DNA of 64,000 nt from Micromonospora andamanensis (GTDB lineage: Bacteria > Actinomycetota > Actinomycetes > Mycobacteriales > Micromonosporaceae): positions 1-64,000 of the forward strand of contig NZ_BOOZ01000034.1 in NCBI RefSeq assembly GCF_016863495.1, given 5' to 3'. Below are positions 56,886 through 64,000 of the stretch, piece by piece (position 1 is the stretch's first letter; each line of letters starts with the position of its first letter). The notes beneath the pieces were generated by a model, which was not told the origin of the DNA, did not search any database, and was given only the letters and a program-made list of their open reading frames with translations. A program made the position numbers and the translations under genes.

Positions 56886-59731
56886 AGATTACTTACCTGC
56901 TGAACACAGCCGACGCCCTCGGCGGAACCGAACGGGCCATCTTCACGCAAGCCGACTATTTGGCGCGCCGCCATCAGGTCGAGGTCATCAGCGTCTTCCG
57001 TACCAGCGAGACGAGCTTCTTCGCGAACGACGCGCGAGTTCGGCGACGTTACCTTGTCGACCTTACCGGGCCCACACCTCGGCCTCTGCGGCCCTCGTCG
57101 GTCGACGACGCCGCATACGAGGCACTGGCTCGCAGCGATAGCCGGCTGATCCCCAAGCGATGGGAGAGGCAGTTCAATCGCCTGGCCGACCTTGAGGTCG
57201 AGCAGGCACTGCGGTCCCTGGATGCCGATGTTCTGGTCTCGTCGTCACCCGCGCTGATGTCACTGGCAACCAGGCTGGCACCTCCCGGGGTCGTTACGGT
57301 GCATCAGGAGCACCGACCGTCGCAACTGCGCGGCGGAACCGGTCAACCGCTCTTCCAGATGTCTCCACGGCTGGACGCTCTGGTGGTGCTCACCGATCGG
57401 ACCAAGGACTGGTTCGTCGACACCTTTGGCACCTCCGCCCCACGCTTGGAGGTCATCCCCAACAGCATCCCCGACGGCTTCCGGCCCCAATCTGACCTGC
57501 GCAACCCGGTGGTGGCCATCGCCGGACGAATGGTGCCAGAGAAGCGGATCGACCACGCTATCCGGGCATTTGGGAAGGTCGCTGCAGCTCACCCGCAATG
57601 GACATTGCGGGTCTACGGCGACGGACCATTGCTGCCGGAGATGCGACGACTCGCCGCCGACCTCGGTCTGCACGACAACGTGCAACTTGTGGGTGCGACC
57701 GACCGGATGACCGAGGAGTGGGCCAAGGCCAGCCTCGCGTTGCTCTCCTCCCGAGACGGCGAGGCACTGCCGCTGGTCCTGCTGGAGGCGTTCGCCGCAG
57801 GCGTCCCAGCGGTCAGCTACGACATCCAGACCGGGCCAGCCGAGATCATCACCCACGGTGTGGACGGTCTGTTGGTTCCGTCCGGTGACGAAGACCACCT
57901 CGCGCAGGCGTTGATTCGGCTTATCGCCGATAACGAGATGCGCCTGAACTTTGGTGCCAACGCGCTCGTCGCCGCCGAGCGCTACCGCATCGAGCCGATC
58001 ATGCAGCGCTGGGAAGAGCTCTTCACCGAGCTGATCGCCGATCACTCGCAGCAGGAGCAGACACGCGCTGATCGTCTGGCCTCCTGGTTGGCCCTGGCTG
58101 GTGGGTCTGGTTTCGCACCCGCCGCGCCCCGGCCAGGACACGTGACAGTCGGACCCGATCTGGAATCACTTGAGAGGCAGATAGAGGACGCAGTTCCCGG
58201 CCTTATCCGCAGCGGTGGCCGGTTGAGCGTAGTCCGTGACGATCTGACACCAGCCGACGTCTCGTACGACAACTTCAGCGCAGTGGTCGATGTACTGACG
58301 GAGCACGGCATCCAGTACTGGGTAGCCCGTGACGCGGGCGTTCGGCACCGTGTTGTGGTGCCGCTGGAGCAGCGGGAGGCGACCCTGGCCGCGCTCGCCC
58401 GCAGATTCGCCAGGGCCCCCTACTACGCCGAGACCCTGGCCGTTGGCGCCAAAGTCACCTCGGTGGCACTCGCGGCCTGCCTGGTTAGCGAGCCACGGGC
58501 GGCTGATGCTGCCGGTTTGCGGGTGTTCAAGCCCATCGTTTCACCGTCACGGACTCTGCGTTACGGGCCCGCAGTCGGCTGTGACGTCGAGTTCTGGGTG
58601 CCCTCTGCTCAGGGGGACTCGCTCCTGGCGACCCGCCGGACACTGCTCGGCGATTCGGTGCCGACGGAGGCAATCGTGCCGGCGACCGTTACCATCCGGG
58701 ACCGGCAGCATCCCACCATCGAACCCTTCACACAACGACTTGTCTCCGATGTGGACTTCCCCATCGACGTCGTCTACACCTGGGTCGACGGTGCCGACCC
58801 AGCGTGGTTGGCAAGCAAGAACAGCCTCCTTTCGGAGGCCGGTAGGTCCCCGGTGGACGCAGCGGAGAGCATGGCCCGGTTCCGTGACCGCGCCGAACTG
58901 CGTTACTCCCTGCGCTCCATCGACATGTACGCCCCATGGGTACGAAACATCTACCTGGTCACGGCTGGACAAAATCCGAACTGGCTGGACACCGGTCACT
59001 CTCGAATCAAGGTCATCGACCACCGGGACCTGTTCGGCTCACGGGGCATGCTACCAACATTCAATTCGCACGCTATCGAATCTCAGCTGCACCATATCGA
59101 CGGGCTGGCCGAGCACTTCATCTATTTCAACGACGACTTCTTCCTGGGCAGACCGGTACAACCGAACCTGTTCTTCCGTAGCAATGGGTTGGCGCAGTTC
59201 TTCCTCTCTCCGACACCCATCCCGATGGTCGATGTGAGCGAAGAGGACGACTTCAACTTCAGCGCGGCAAAGAACAACCGCCGGCTGATCCGGGAGGCGT
59301 TCGACCGCGTCCTGACTCACGGGCTGTTGCATGCGCCGTACCCGATGCGCCGCAGCGTCGCCTACGACCTTGACAAGGCTTTCTCGGAGGAGGTCGAGCG
59401 GACTGCGGCAAGCCGGTTGCGCAACCACGCCGATGTGTCGATCGCCTCCTCACTGCATCACTACTACGGCTACCTCACCCAGCGCTCCGTACAGGGAGCC
59501 ATCCGAGTCAGCTACGTCAACACCGGGGACCCGAGCGAGCACCCGCAGTTGACCCAGATTCTCATCACCCGCGGCTACGACGCGTTCTGCCTCAACGACA
59601 CCCATCACGGCGATCTCGATGAGACGGAGCAGGTTCGAGTCGTCTCCGGCTTCCTCGAGAGCTACTTCCCAGTCGCGAGCCAGTTCGAGCGCGGCAGCGC
59701 GCGGAACCAGGCCATTCGGGCGCGGTTGTAG
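56882..59731 (+). CDS. GT4 glycosyltransferase fused to a Stealth domain
   Basis: 949 residues, bifunctional. Residues 1-385: GT-B fold of family 4 (LLNTADALGGTERAIFTQAD, VAIAGRMVPEKRIDHAIRAF, the E-x7-E motif in DGEALPLVLLEAFAAGVPAV, and GPAEIITHGVDGLLVPSGD). Residues about 430-949: Stealth with N-terminal extra domain (CDVEFW), CR1 FPIDVVYTWVDGADPAWLAS near 626, CR2 RDRAELRYSLRSIDMYAPWV and IYFNDDFFLGRP, CR3 and CR4 YDAFCLNDTHHG. It could both add a sugar and a sugar-phosphate, so building a repeating unit. Coupled to the gene before; shared terminator with the convergent Stealth gene. Confidence 0.9.
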   Translation: MKITYLLNTADALGGTERAIFTQADYLARRHQVEVISVFRTSETSFFANDARVRRRYLVDLTGPTPRPLRPSSVDDAAYEALARSDSRLIPKRWERQFNRLADLEVEQALRSLDADVLVSSSPALMSLATRLAPPGVVTVHQEHRPSQLRGGTGQPLFQMSPRLDALVVLTDRTKDWFVDTFGTSAPRLEVIPNSIPDGFRPQSDLRNPVVAIAGRMVPEKRIDHAIRAFGKVAAAHPQWTLRVYGDGPLLPEMRRLAADLGLHDNVQLVGATDRMTEEWAKASLALLSSRDGEALPLVLLEAFAAGVPAVSYDIQTGPAEIITHGVDGLLVPSGDEDHLAQALIRLIADNEMRLNFGANALVAAERYRIEPIMQRWEELFTELIADHSQQEQTRADRLASWLALAGGSGFAPAAPRPGHVTVGPDLESLERQIEDAVPGLIRSGGRLSVVRDDLTPADVSYDNFSAVVDVLTEHGIQYWVARDAGVRHRVVVPLEQREATLAALARRFARAPYYAETLAVGAKVTSVALAACLVSEPRAADAAGLRVFKPIVSPSRTLRYGPAVGCDVEFWVPSAQGDSLLATRRTLLGDSVPTEAIVPATVTIRDRQHPTIEPFTQRLVSDVDFPIDVVYTWVDGADPAWLASKNSLLSEAGRSPVDAAESMARFRDRAELRYSLRSIDMYAPWVRNIYLVTAGQNPNWLDTGHSRIKVIDHRDLFGSRGMLPTFNSHAIESQLHHIDGLAEHFIYFNDDFFLGRPVQPNLFFRSNGLAQFFLSPTPIPMVDVSEEDDFNFSAAKNNRRLIREAFDRVLTHGLLHAPYPMRRSVAYDLDKAFSEEVERTAASRLRNHADVSIASSLHHYYGYLTQRSVQGAIRVSYVNTGDPSEHPQLTQILITRGYDAFCLNDTHHGDLDETEQVRVVSGFLESYFPVASQFERGSARNQAIRARL

Positions 59732-59741
59732 GCAACGACCC

Positions 59742-59769
59742 GTGCCGGCGGGAAACCTCCCGCCGGCAC
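59742..59769. terminator. Bidirectional terminator
   Basis: 12-bp stem GTGCCGGCGGGA / TCCCGCCGGCAC with a 4-nt loop, between convergent Stealth genes. Confidence 0.75.
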
Positions 59770-59840
59770 CCGCGCACATGAACAAGCAGCAACTGTGCGT
59801 GGCCTGACAACCTGCAACAGTCGGGCCGAACCAGAAAGCA

Positions 59841-61640
59841 TCAGGACGGGCTGCGGTCGCTGATCATGTTGAATCTGGTGTTGGGCAGGGTCGGTGCGTC
59901 GACCTGGCTGGGCTGCCGGCTCGCCGGGGCGGTCTGCCGGGAGCGGCGCCACAGCGCGCTGGCACCCTGTTCGCGGCGCTCGGCCACCGTTTCCTCGGGC
60001 AGCTCGAACGGCGCCGGGAAGGGCAGGTAGCGGGGCAGGAAGTCGGCAAGCATCCGCTCCTGCTCCGTCAGGGCACGCGGATCGGAGTCGGTGTCGTTGA
60101 GGCAGAACACGTCGCGGTGGCGTCGTTCGAGCAGCTCCGCGAGGCGGGCGGGGGTCGAGGGGTGGCCGAGGTCCGCGTACTCGTACTCGATGTCGGCTGG
60201 GACCGCCTGCGCGGTCAGGTACGCCCAGTACTGGTGCAACGACGAGGGAATCGAGAGGTCCTCGTGGTGGCGGAACCGGTGCTGCGCGGTGGCCGTCACG
60301 TCGGCCTGCAACACCGCCTCGATCTGGTGCATGATGCTGCGGCGCAGGGCGAACGGTGTGTGCTTCATCTTCTGCGTGATGGTCACGCCGAACTGACGCT
60401 GGATGTGCCGACGGTTGTTCTTCCCGGCGGCGTTCACCGGCGGGTCGGTGGGCTTCGCCTCGCCGAGCCCGAACTGTGCGGGCGAGAGGAAGAACTTCGC
60501 GATCCCGTTGGCGTGGAAGAAGTGGGTCGGCAGCAACGGTCGGCCCAGGAAGACGTCGTCGTTCAGGTAGAGGAAGTGCTCCGCCAGCCCTTCGATGCGG
60601 TGCAGCCGGGATTCGATGGCGTGCGAGTTGAACGACGACAACCCGCCGAGGTCGGCGAAGAGTTCGGCGTGCGAGACGACGGTGATCATCGGGTGGCTCG
60701 GATCGAGCCAGCTGGGCAGCTGACCGTCGGTCACCAGGAAGATCTTGCGCAGCCAGGGGGCGAAGCTGTGCAGCGAGCGCATTGAGTACCGCAGCTCGTC
60801 CCGATTCTGGTAGCGCGACGAGTTGGCCGCGATCGCGTGCAGCTCACCGTCCGGGGTACCCAGCGCCGCCCGCTTGCGCTCCAGCCACTCCGGATCCGAA
60901 CCGTCGACCCAGGTGTAGACCGCGTCGATCGGGAAGCCGACCCGGTCCGGGGCACGGACCGTCAGGTCGCGGCGGGTGCCGTAGGTGTGGTCGTCGGCCT
61001 CCGGTACGAAGTGGCTGAGCAGCGCCGCGGCGACCCGCACCGGCTCGGCCAGGGCCGGTGCCTCGTCGATCACCGCATTGTGCCGGGGGGCGCGGACGAC
61101 GTCGCCCACCCGGCTCCAGAACTCGATCTCGCAGGCGAACTGCGCACCGAGCACCACCCCGGCCCGGACGTCGGTCACCGGAAACCACACCTGGATGACC
61201 TCGGTGGGTGCCAGATCCGGCTGGTTGCGGCCGGGGCGTACCTCGACGGTACGTACGTGCGCGCCGGACAGCTCCGGCGCCGACTGGACCAGTCGGCGGA
61301 CCGCGTCGCGCTGGTCCACCAGGATCGCCACCGAACTGCGCAGGTAGTCGTCGTTACGCAGGCAGTGGTACTCGATGCCGGCGGCCTCCAGGGCCACGGT
61401 GACCGCCGTCAGGTTGCGGTGCCACATCTCCAGGGGCGTCGCGGCGGACACCACCTCGGCCTCGGTACGGGAACCGGCCTCGGTCACCGTCACCCGCGTG
61501 CCGACCTGGTGCAGGACGTCGTTGCCGCGTGGCCGGGTGAAGGTACGCACCAGGCCGAGCCGACGGTGCTCAGGGAGCAGGTGCAGCAGCCGCCGCCGGA
61601 GAGCGGGCGGTAGCAGACGGTAAGCGCGCAGCGCGATCAT
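59841..61640 (-). CDS. Stealth-family sugar-phosphate transferase (copy 2)
   Basis: 599 residues, close in sequence and length to the Stealth protein at 54085-55902 (both start MIALR.YR.LP). Motifs: N-terminal MWHRNLTAVTVALEAAGIEY and CEIEFW, CR1 FPIDAVYTWVDGSDPEWLER, CR2 NRDELRYSMRSLHSFAPWLR and HFLYLNDDVFLGRP, CR3 RRHIQRQFGVTITQKMKHTP, CR4 HRDVFCLNDTDS. Unlike copy 1 its codon use is as GC-rich as the host average. Probably makes a related surface polymer. Transcribed alone; a TAGGGT box at 61862-61857 on the minus strand is a possible -10. Confidence 0.9.
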   Translation of the reverse strand: MIALRAYRLLPPALRRRLLHLLPEHRRLGLVRTFTRPRGNDVLHQVGTRVTVTEAGSRTEAEVVSAATPLEMWHRNLTAVTVALEAAGIEYHCLRNDDYLRSSVAILVDQRDAVRRLVQSAPELSGAHVRTVEVRPGRNQPDLAPTEVIQVWFPVTDVRAGVVLGAQFACEIEFWSRVGDVVRAPRHNAVIDEAPALAEPVRVAAALLSHFVPEADDHTYGTRRDLTVRAPDRVGFPIDAVYTWVDGSDPEWLERKRAALGTPDGELHAIAANSSRYQNRDELRYSMRSLHSFAPWLRKIFLVTDGQLPSWLDPSHPMITVVSHAELFADLGGLSSFNSHAIESRLHRIEGLAEHFLYLNDDVFLGRPLLPTHFFHANGIAKFFLSPAQFGLGEAKPTDPPVNAAGKNNRRHIQRQFGVTITQKMKHTPFALRRSIMHQIEAVLQADVTATAQHRFRHHEDLSIPSSLHQYWAYLTAQAVPADIEYEYADLGHPSTPARLAELLERRHRDVFCLNDTDSDPRALTEQERMLADFLPRYLPFPAPFELPEETVAERREQGASALWRRSRQTAPASRQPSQVDAPTLPNTRFNMISDRSPS

Positions 61641-62087
61641 TCGGCCGGCCGTTCGGTATGGACGGTCACGGCACCATCAGCGCTGCGGGACGCCGAAGCG
61701 AACCCCGTGCGCCAGGCGCTCTGTGTGAACAACAGCTCCGGCAACCATCCCCGTTACCCTTCTGCACAGCTCCCCGTGATACGCGAGGGACGACCGGACG
61801 GTGTGCATCCGGTTCACCGTGCCGTTTCCGGGCGGATCTGACCCTGCGCAGGTCGGACCCTAGCAGCGTGTTCACCTCTGGGACAGCCGCGCTCCTCCGG
61901 CCGGCAACCGTGTCGACACGCGGTAGGCCAGATAGATCCGCTGATGCGGGATTTGCCCCAAGAATCCTGGCCGATCAGGCGGGCCGAAAACCGAACGGAT
62001 GGCTACCGAGAATCACCCGAGCAACGTGTGTCCGTCACGTCCCGGTGGGTCCACGACGACCCCGCCGGCACGAGGTGACACAGTGAC
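61641..62087. other. 447-bp divergent intergenic region
   Basis: No gene is visible. A minus-strand TAGGGT (61862-61857) lies next to the 10-bp palindrome CCTGCGCAGG (61843-61852); together they may form the promoter and operator of the Stealth gene. No clear -35 was found. Confidence 0.35.
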
Positions 62088-63008
62088 GTGGTGACCGGGA
62101 AGGAACCGAATGCGCGCCGGGTACTGGGCACACCCCCCGGCTACCGCTTCGCCGCTTCGGTGCGCCCGCTCACCTTCAGCCCGTACGACCCGTGCGCGCG
62201 GATCGTCGCGGGCGTCTTCTGGTGGGCGGCGCGCACACCCGACGGACCGGCCACCCTCGCCCTGCGCCCCGAGGGCGCCGATCTGGTCGCCGAGGGGCAC
62301 GGTCCGGGCGCCGGCTGGATGGTCGAGCACGCCGACGCGGTGGCCGGGCTCCGCGACGACCTGACCGGATTCGCGGATCTCGCTGCCGCCCACTCCGTGG
62401 TGGCCCGGCTGGCGAGCCAGCAGGCGGGGCTACGGATGCCGACCAGCGGGCTGGTCTTCCCCCGGGTGCTGCGGGCCGTGCTGGAGCAGAAGGTCACCGG
62501 CAAGGAGGCCTACCGGGGGTACGCGGCGACCGTGCGCCACTTCGCCGAGCCGGCCCCGGGTCCGGTACGGCTGCTGCTGCCACCCGACCCTGCGGTGATC
62601 GCCGCCGCGCCGTACTGGGTTTTCCATCCGTTCGGGGTGGAACAGCGCCGGGCCGAGACGTTGACGCGGGCCGCGCGGGTGGCCGACCGGCTGCAACGGT
62701 GCACCGACGCGACCGAGGCCACCCGGCTGTTGCTGTCGATCCCGGGCATCGGGCCGTGGACCGCCGCCGAGGTGGTCCGGGTGGCGTACGGCGACGCGGA
62801 CGCGGTGAGCGTCGGCGACTACCACGTACCCAACACGGTCGCCTGGGCGCTGGCCGGCGAGCCGCGCGGCAACGACGCCCGGATGCTGGAGCTACTGGAG
62901 CCGTTCCGGGGCCACCGGGGCCGGGTCTGCTGGCTGCTGGAGGCCGCCGCCGTGCAGGCGCCGAAGTTCGGCCCACGCGCCCCGATCCGCTCCTTCGCCC
63001 ATTACTGA
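62088..63008 (+). CDS. AlkA-type DNA-3-methyladenine glycosylase (HhH-GPD)
   Basis: 306 residues; removes alkylated purines in base-excision repair. N-terminal TBP-like domain (RPLTFSPYDPCARIVAGVFW), then the helix-hairpin-helix LLSIPGIGPWTAAEVVRVAY with the catalytic Asp in AVSVGDYHVPNTVAW. FPRVLRAVLEQKVTGKEA and FHPFGVEQRRAETL match the actinobacterial DNA glycosylase group. Start is one of two adjacent GTG codons (62088 or 62091). No Ada domain and no iron-sulfur cysteines. Confidence 0.86.
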   Translation: MVTGKEPNARRVLGTPPGYRFAASVRPLTFSPYDPCARIVAGVFWWAARTPDGPATLALRPEGADLVAEGHGPGAGWMVEHADAVAGLRDDLTGFADLAAAHSVVARLASQQAGLRMPTSGLVFPRVLRAVLEQKVTGKEAYRGYAATVRHFAEPAPGPVRLLLPPDPAVIAAAPYWVFHPFGVEQRRAETLTRAARVADRLQRCTDATEATRLLLSIPGIGPWTAAEVVRVAYGDADAVSVGDYHVPNTVAWALAGEPRGNDARMLELLEPFRGHRGRVCWLLEAAAVQAPKFGPRAPIRSFAHY

Positions 63009-63017
63009 GCGCCGGGC

Positions 63018-63230
63018 TCAAGCGGCCTCGCGCAGGTCGGCCAGGTCGACAGGGGTACGCCGACGCAGCAGCTCGGCCAGTTCGTCCACCGAACCCACCT
63101 CGCCGAGCACGTTCTTGCCGCCACCGAAGCGTCGGGGGTAGTGGTGCACCAGGCGGTACACGTAGCGGCCGTGGATCAGCTCGACGCTCACCCGCCACCG
63201 TCCGCAGCACCCGCACACCCACTCCACCAC
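63018..63230 (-). CDS. Small hypothetical protein with CGCC motif
   Basis: About 70 residues: VCGCCGRWRVSVELIHGRYV, then YRLVHHYPRRFGGGKNVLGE and a helical end (SVDELAELLRRRTPVDLADL). One C-x-C-C cluster and several His suggest metal binding. It is convergent with the glycosylase gene (10 bp between stops). The start is uncertain: GTG 63230 or 63227; the frame stays open to 63431 but that part looks non-coding. Function unknown. Confidence 0.55.
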   Translation of the reverse strand: MVEWVCGCCGRWRVSVELIHGRYVYRLVHHYPRRFGGGKNVLGEVGSVDELAELLRRRTPVDLADLREAA

Positions 63231-63366
63231 CTCGCGAAAGTAGCTCTGACCTGCGGTTTTCCGATTCGCCCGGACGGCACGTGACGGGCCTGAGGCGGAC
63301 ACGCCGCCCACCGGGCGGCCGTGATCCGGGTCACCGCTGTCGGTGCCGTCTGGTTGACTGATCGGC

Positions 63367-64000
63367 GTGGACCTGCCGATCAACCCGCCGGTGGAGCCGA
63401 TGCTCGCCCGCAGCGTCAGCTCGATCCCCACCAGTCCGGGGATGACCTACGAACCCAAGTGGGACGGCTTCCGCTGCATCGTCTTCCGCGACGGTGACGA
63501 GGTGGAGCTGGCCAGCCGGGGCGGCAAGATGATGACCCGCTACTTCCCCGAGGTGGTCGAGCAGGCCCGACGGCAACTGCCGCCGCGCTGCGCTGTCGAC
63601 GGCGAGCTGATCGTGATCCGCCGCGACGGCCCGGACGGGCAGCCGCGCCTCGACTTCGAGCTGCTGGCCCAGCGCATCCACCCGGCGGCGTCCCGGGTGA
63701 AGCTGCTCGCCGAGACGACCCCCGCCGACTTCGTCGCCTTCGACCTGCTCGCGCTCGACGACGAGAGCCTGCTCGAAGCCCCCTACCCGACCCGCCGGGC
63801 CCGGCTGGAGCAGGCGCTGTCCGGGGTGCGACCCCCGGTGCACGTCACCCAGGTCACCACCGACGCCGAGGTGGCGCGCCGCTGGTTCGACGTCTTCGAG
63901 GGCGCCGGCCTGGACGGGCTGATCGCCAAGCCCGCCGACCTGCCGTACGAGCCGGGCAAGCGGCTCATGTCCAAGGTCAAGCACGCCCGCACCGCCGACG
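63367..64000 (+). CDS. ATP-dependent DNA ligase (3' end outside window)
   Basis: First 211 codons visible. Adenylation domain: PPVEPMLARSVSSIPTSPG, active-site Lys in YEPKWDGFRCIVFRDG, VDGELIVIRRDG, LLAQRIHPA, VAFDLLALDD, EGAGLDGLIAKPADLPYEPG and RLMSKVKHAR (motifs I, III, IIIa, IV, V). This matches the stand-alone LigC-type ligases of mycobacteria and relatives, used in base-excision or end-joining repair; a LigD-type fusion would need the part beyond the window. GTG start at 63367; the region to the divergent small gene is short. Confidence 0.88.
   Translation, partial: MDLPINPPVEPMLARSVSSIPTSPGMTYEPKWDGFRCIVFRDGDEVELASRGGKMMTRYFPEVVEQARRQLPPRCAVDGELIVIRRDGPDGQPRLDFELLAQRIHPAASRVKLLAETTPADFVAFDLLALDDESLLEAPYPTRRARLEQALSGVRPPVHVTQVTTDAEVARRWFDVFEGAGLDGLIAKPADLPYEPGKRLMSKVKHARTAD

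Overview
The window is very GC-rich chromosomal DNA with actinobacterial habits: many GTG starts, ATGA/GTGA stop-start overlaps, many starts that sit 6-7 nt behind a TANNNT box (leaderless), and Streptomyces-type sugar regulators. The gene set (CebR regulon, GH9/GH10/GH43 enzymes, Stealth proteins, an ACT-GNAT acetyltransferase, a BsaP-like protein) fits the Micromonosporaceae, most likely Micromonospora. That placement is inference from content.

Layout. 1-6453 is a xylan locus: a LacI regulator (cut by the left edge), an orphan sugar-binding lipoprotein, a GH43 enzyme, a secreted GH10 xylanase and a CE4-type deacetylase, with shared GGAAGTTTCC-like operators. 6476-15968 is mixed: reductase/GlxA-type regulator pair, two related tRNA arrays (Gly-Val and Gly-Cys-Val) flanking a PadR/FAD-monooxygenase cassette, a TetR regulator, a DinB/mycothiol-type enzyme, a sortable-looking surface protein without sortase motif, a methyltransferase and a P450. 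16054-20004 is an ABC exporter facing a two-component system, with the same TGAC-N4-GTCA box at both outer ends. 20073-23305 is biotin synthesis (bioD, bioF, and divergent leaderless bioB coupled to a small Cys-rich bsaP-like gene).

24307-27255 is a five-module GH9 cellulase with a CebR box. 27700-33644 holds an aldehyde dehydrogenase, two ACT-domain proteins (one fused to GNAT) and a kinase/acyl-CoA dehydrogenase pair. 34118-39897 is the cellobiose system cebR / cebEFG-bglC. Its promoter is bracketed by two CebR boxes, and the third box in front of the cellulase ties secreted cellulose attack to oligosaccharide import and intracellular hydrolysis.

44013-51254 is the most interesting block: a five-gene, tightly coupled operon herA-like / sbcD (Mre11) / sbcC (Rad50) / nurA-like / spermidine-synthase-like. 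It is the archaeal HerA-NurA-Mre11-Rad50 end-resection set in an actinobacterium, with an unusual P-loop in the HerA-like ATPase. 51470-53692 is an ECF sigma/anti-sigma pair and a COG4315-type lipoprotein. 54085-61640 is a surface-polysaccharide locus with three Stealth-domain proteins, one fused to a GT4 glycosyltransferase. The window ends with an AlkA-type glycosylase, a small Cys-containing protein and the start of an ATP-dependent DNA ligase.

A 121-122 bp element with 25-bp terminal inverted repeats occurs twice, each time between convergent genes (23916-24037 and 33821-33941). No CRISPR array, rRNA, transposase or prophage was seen.
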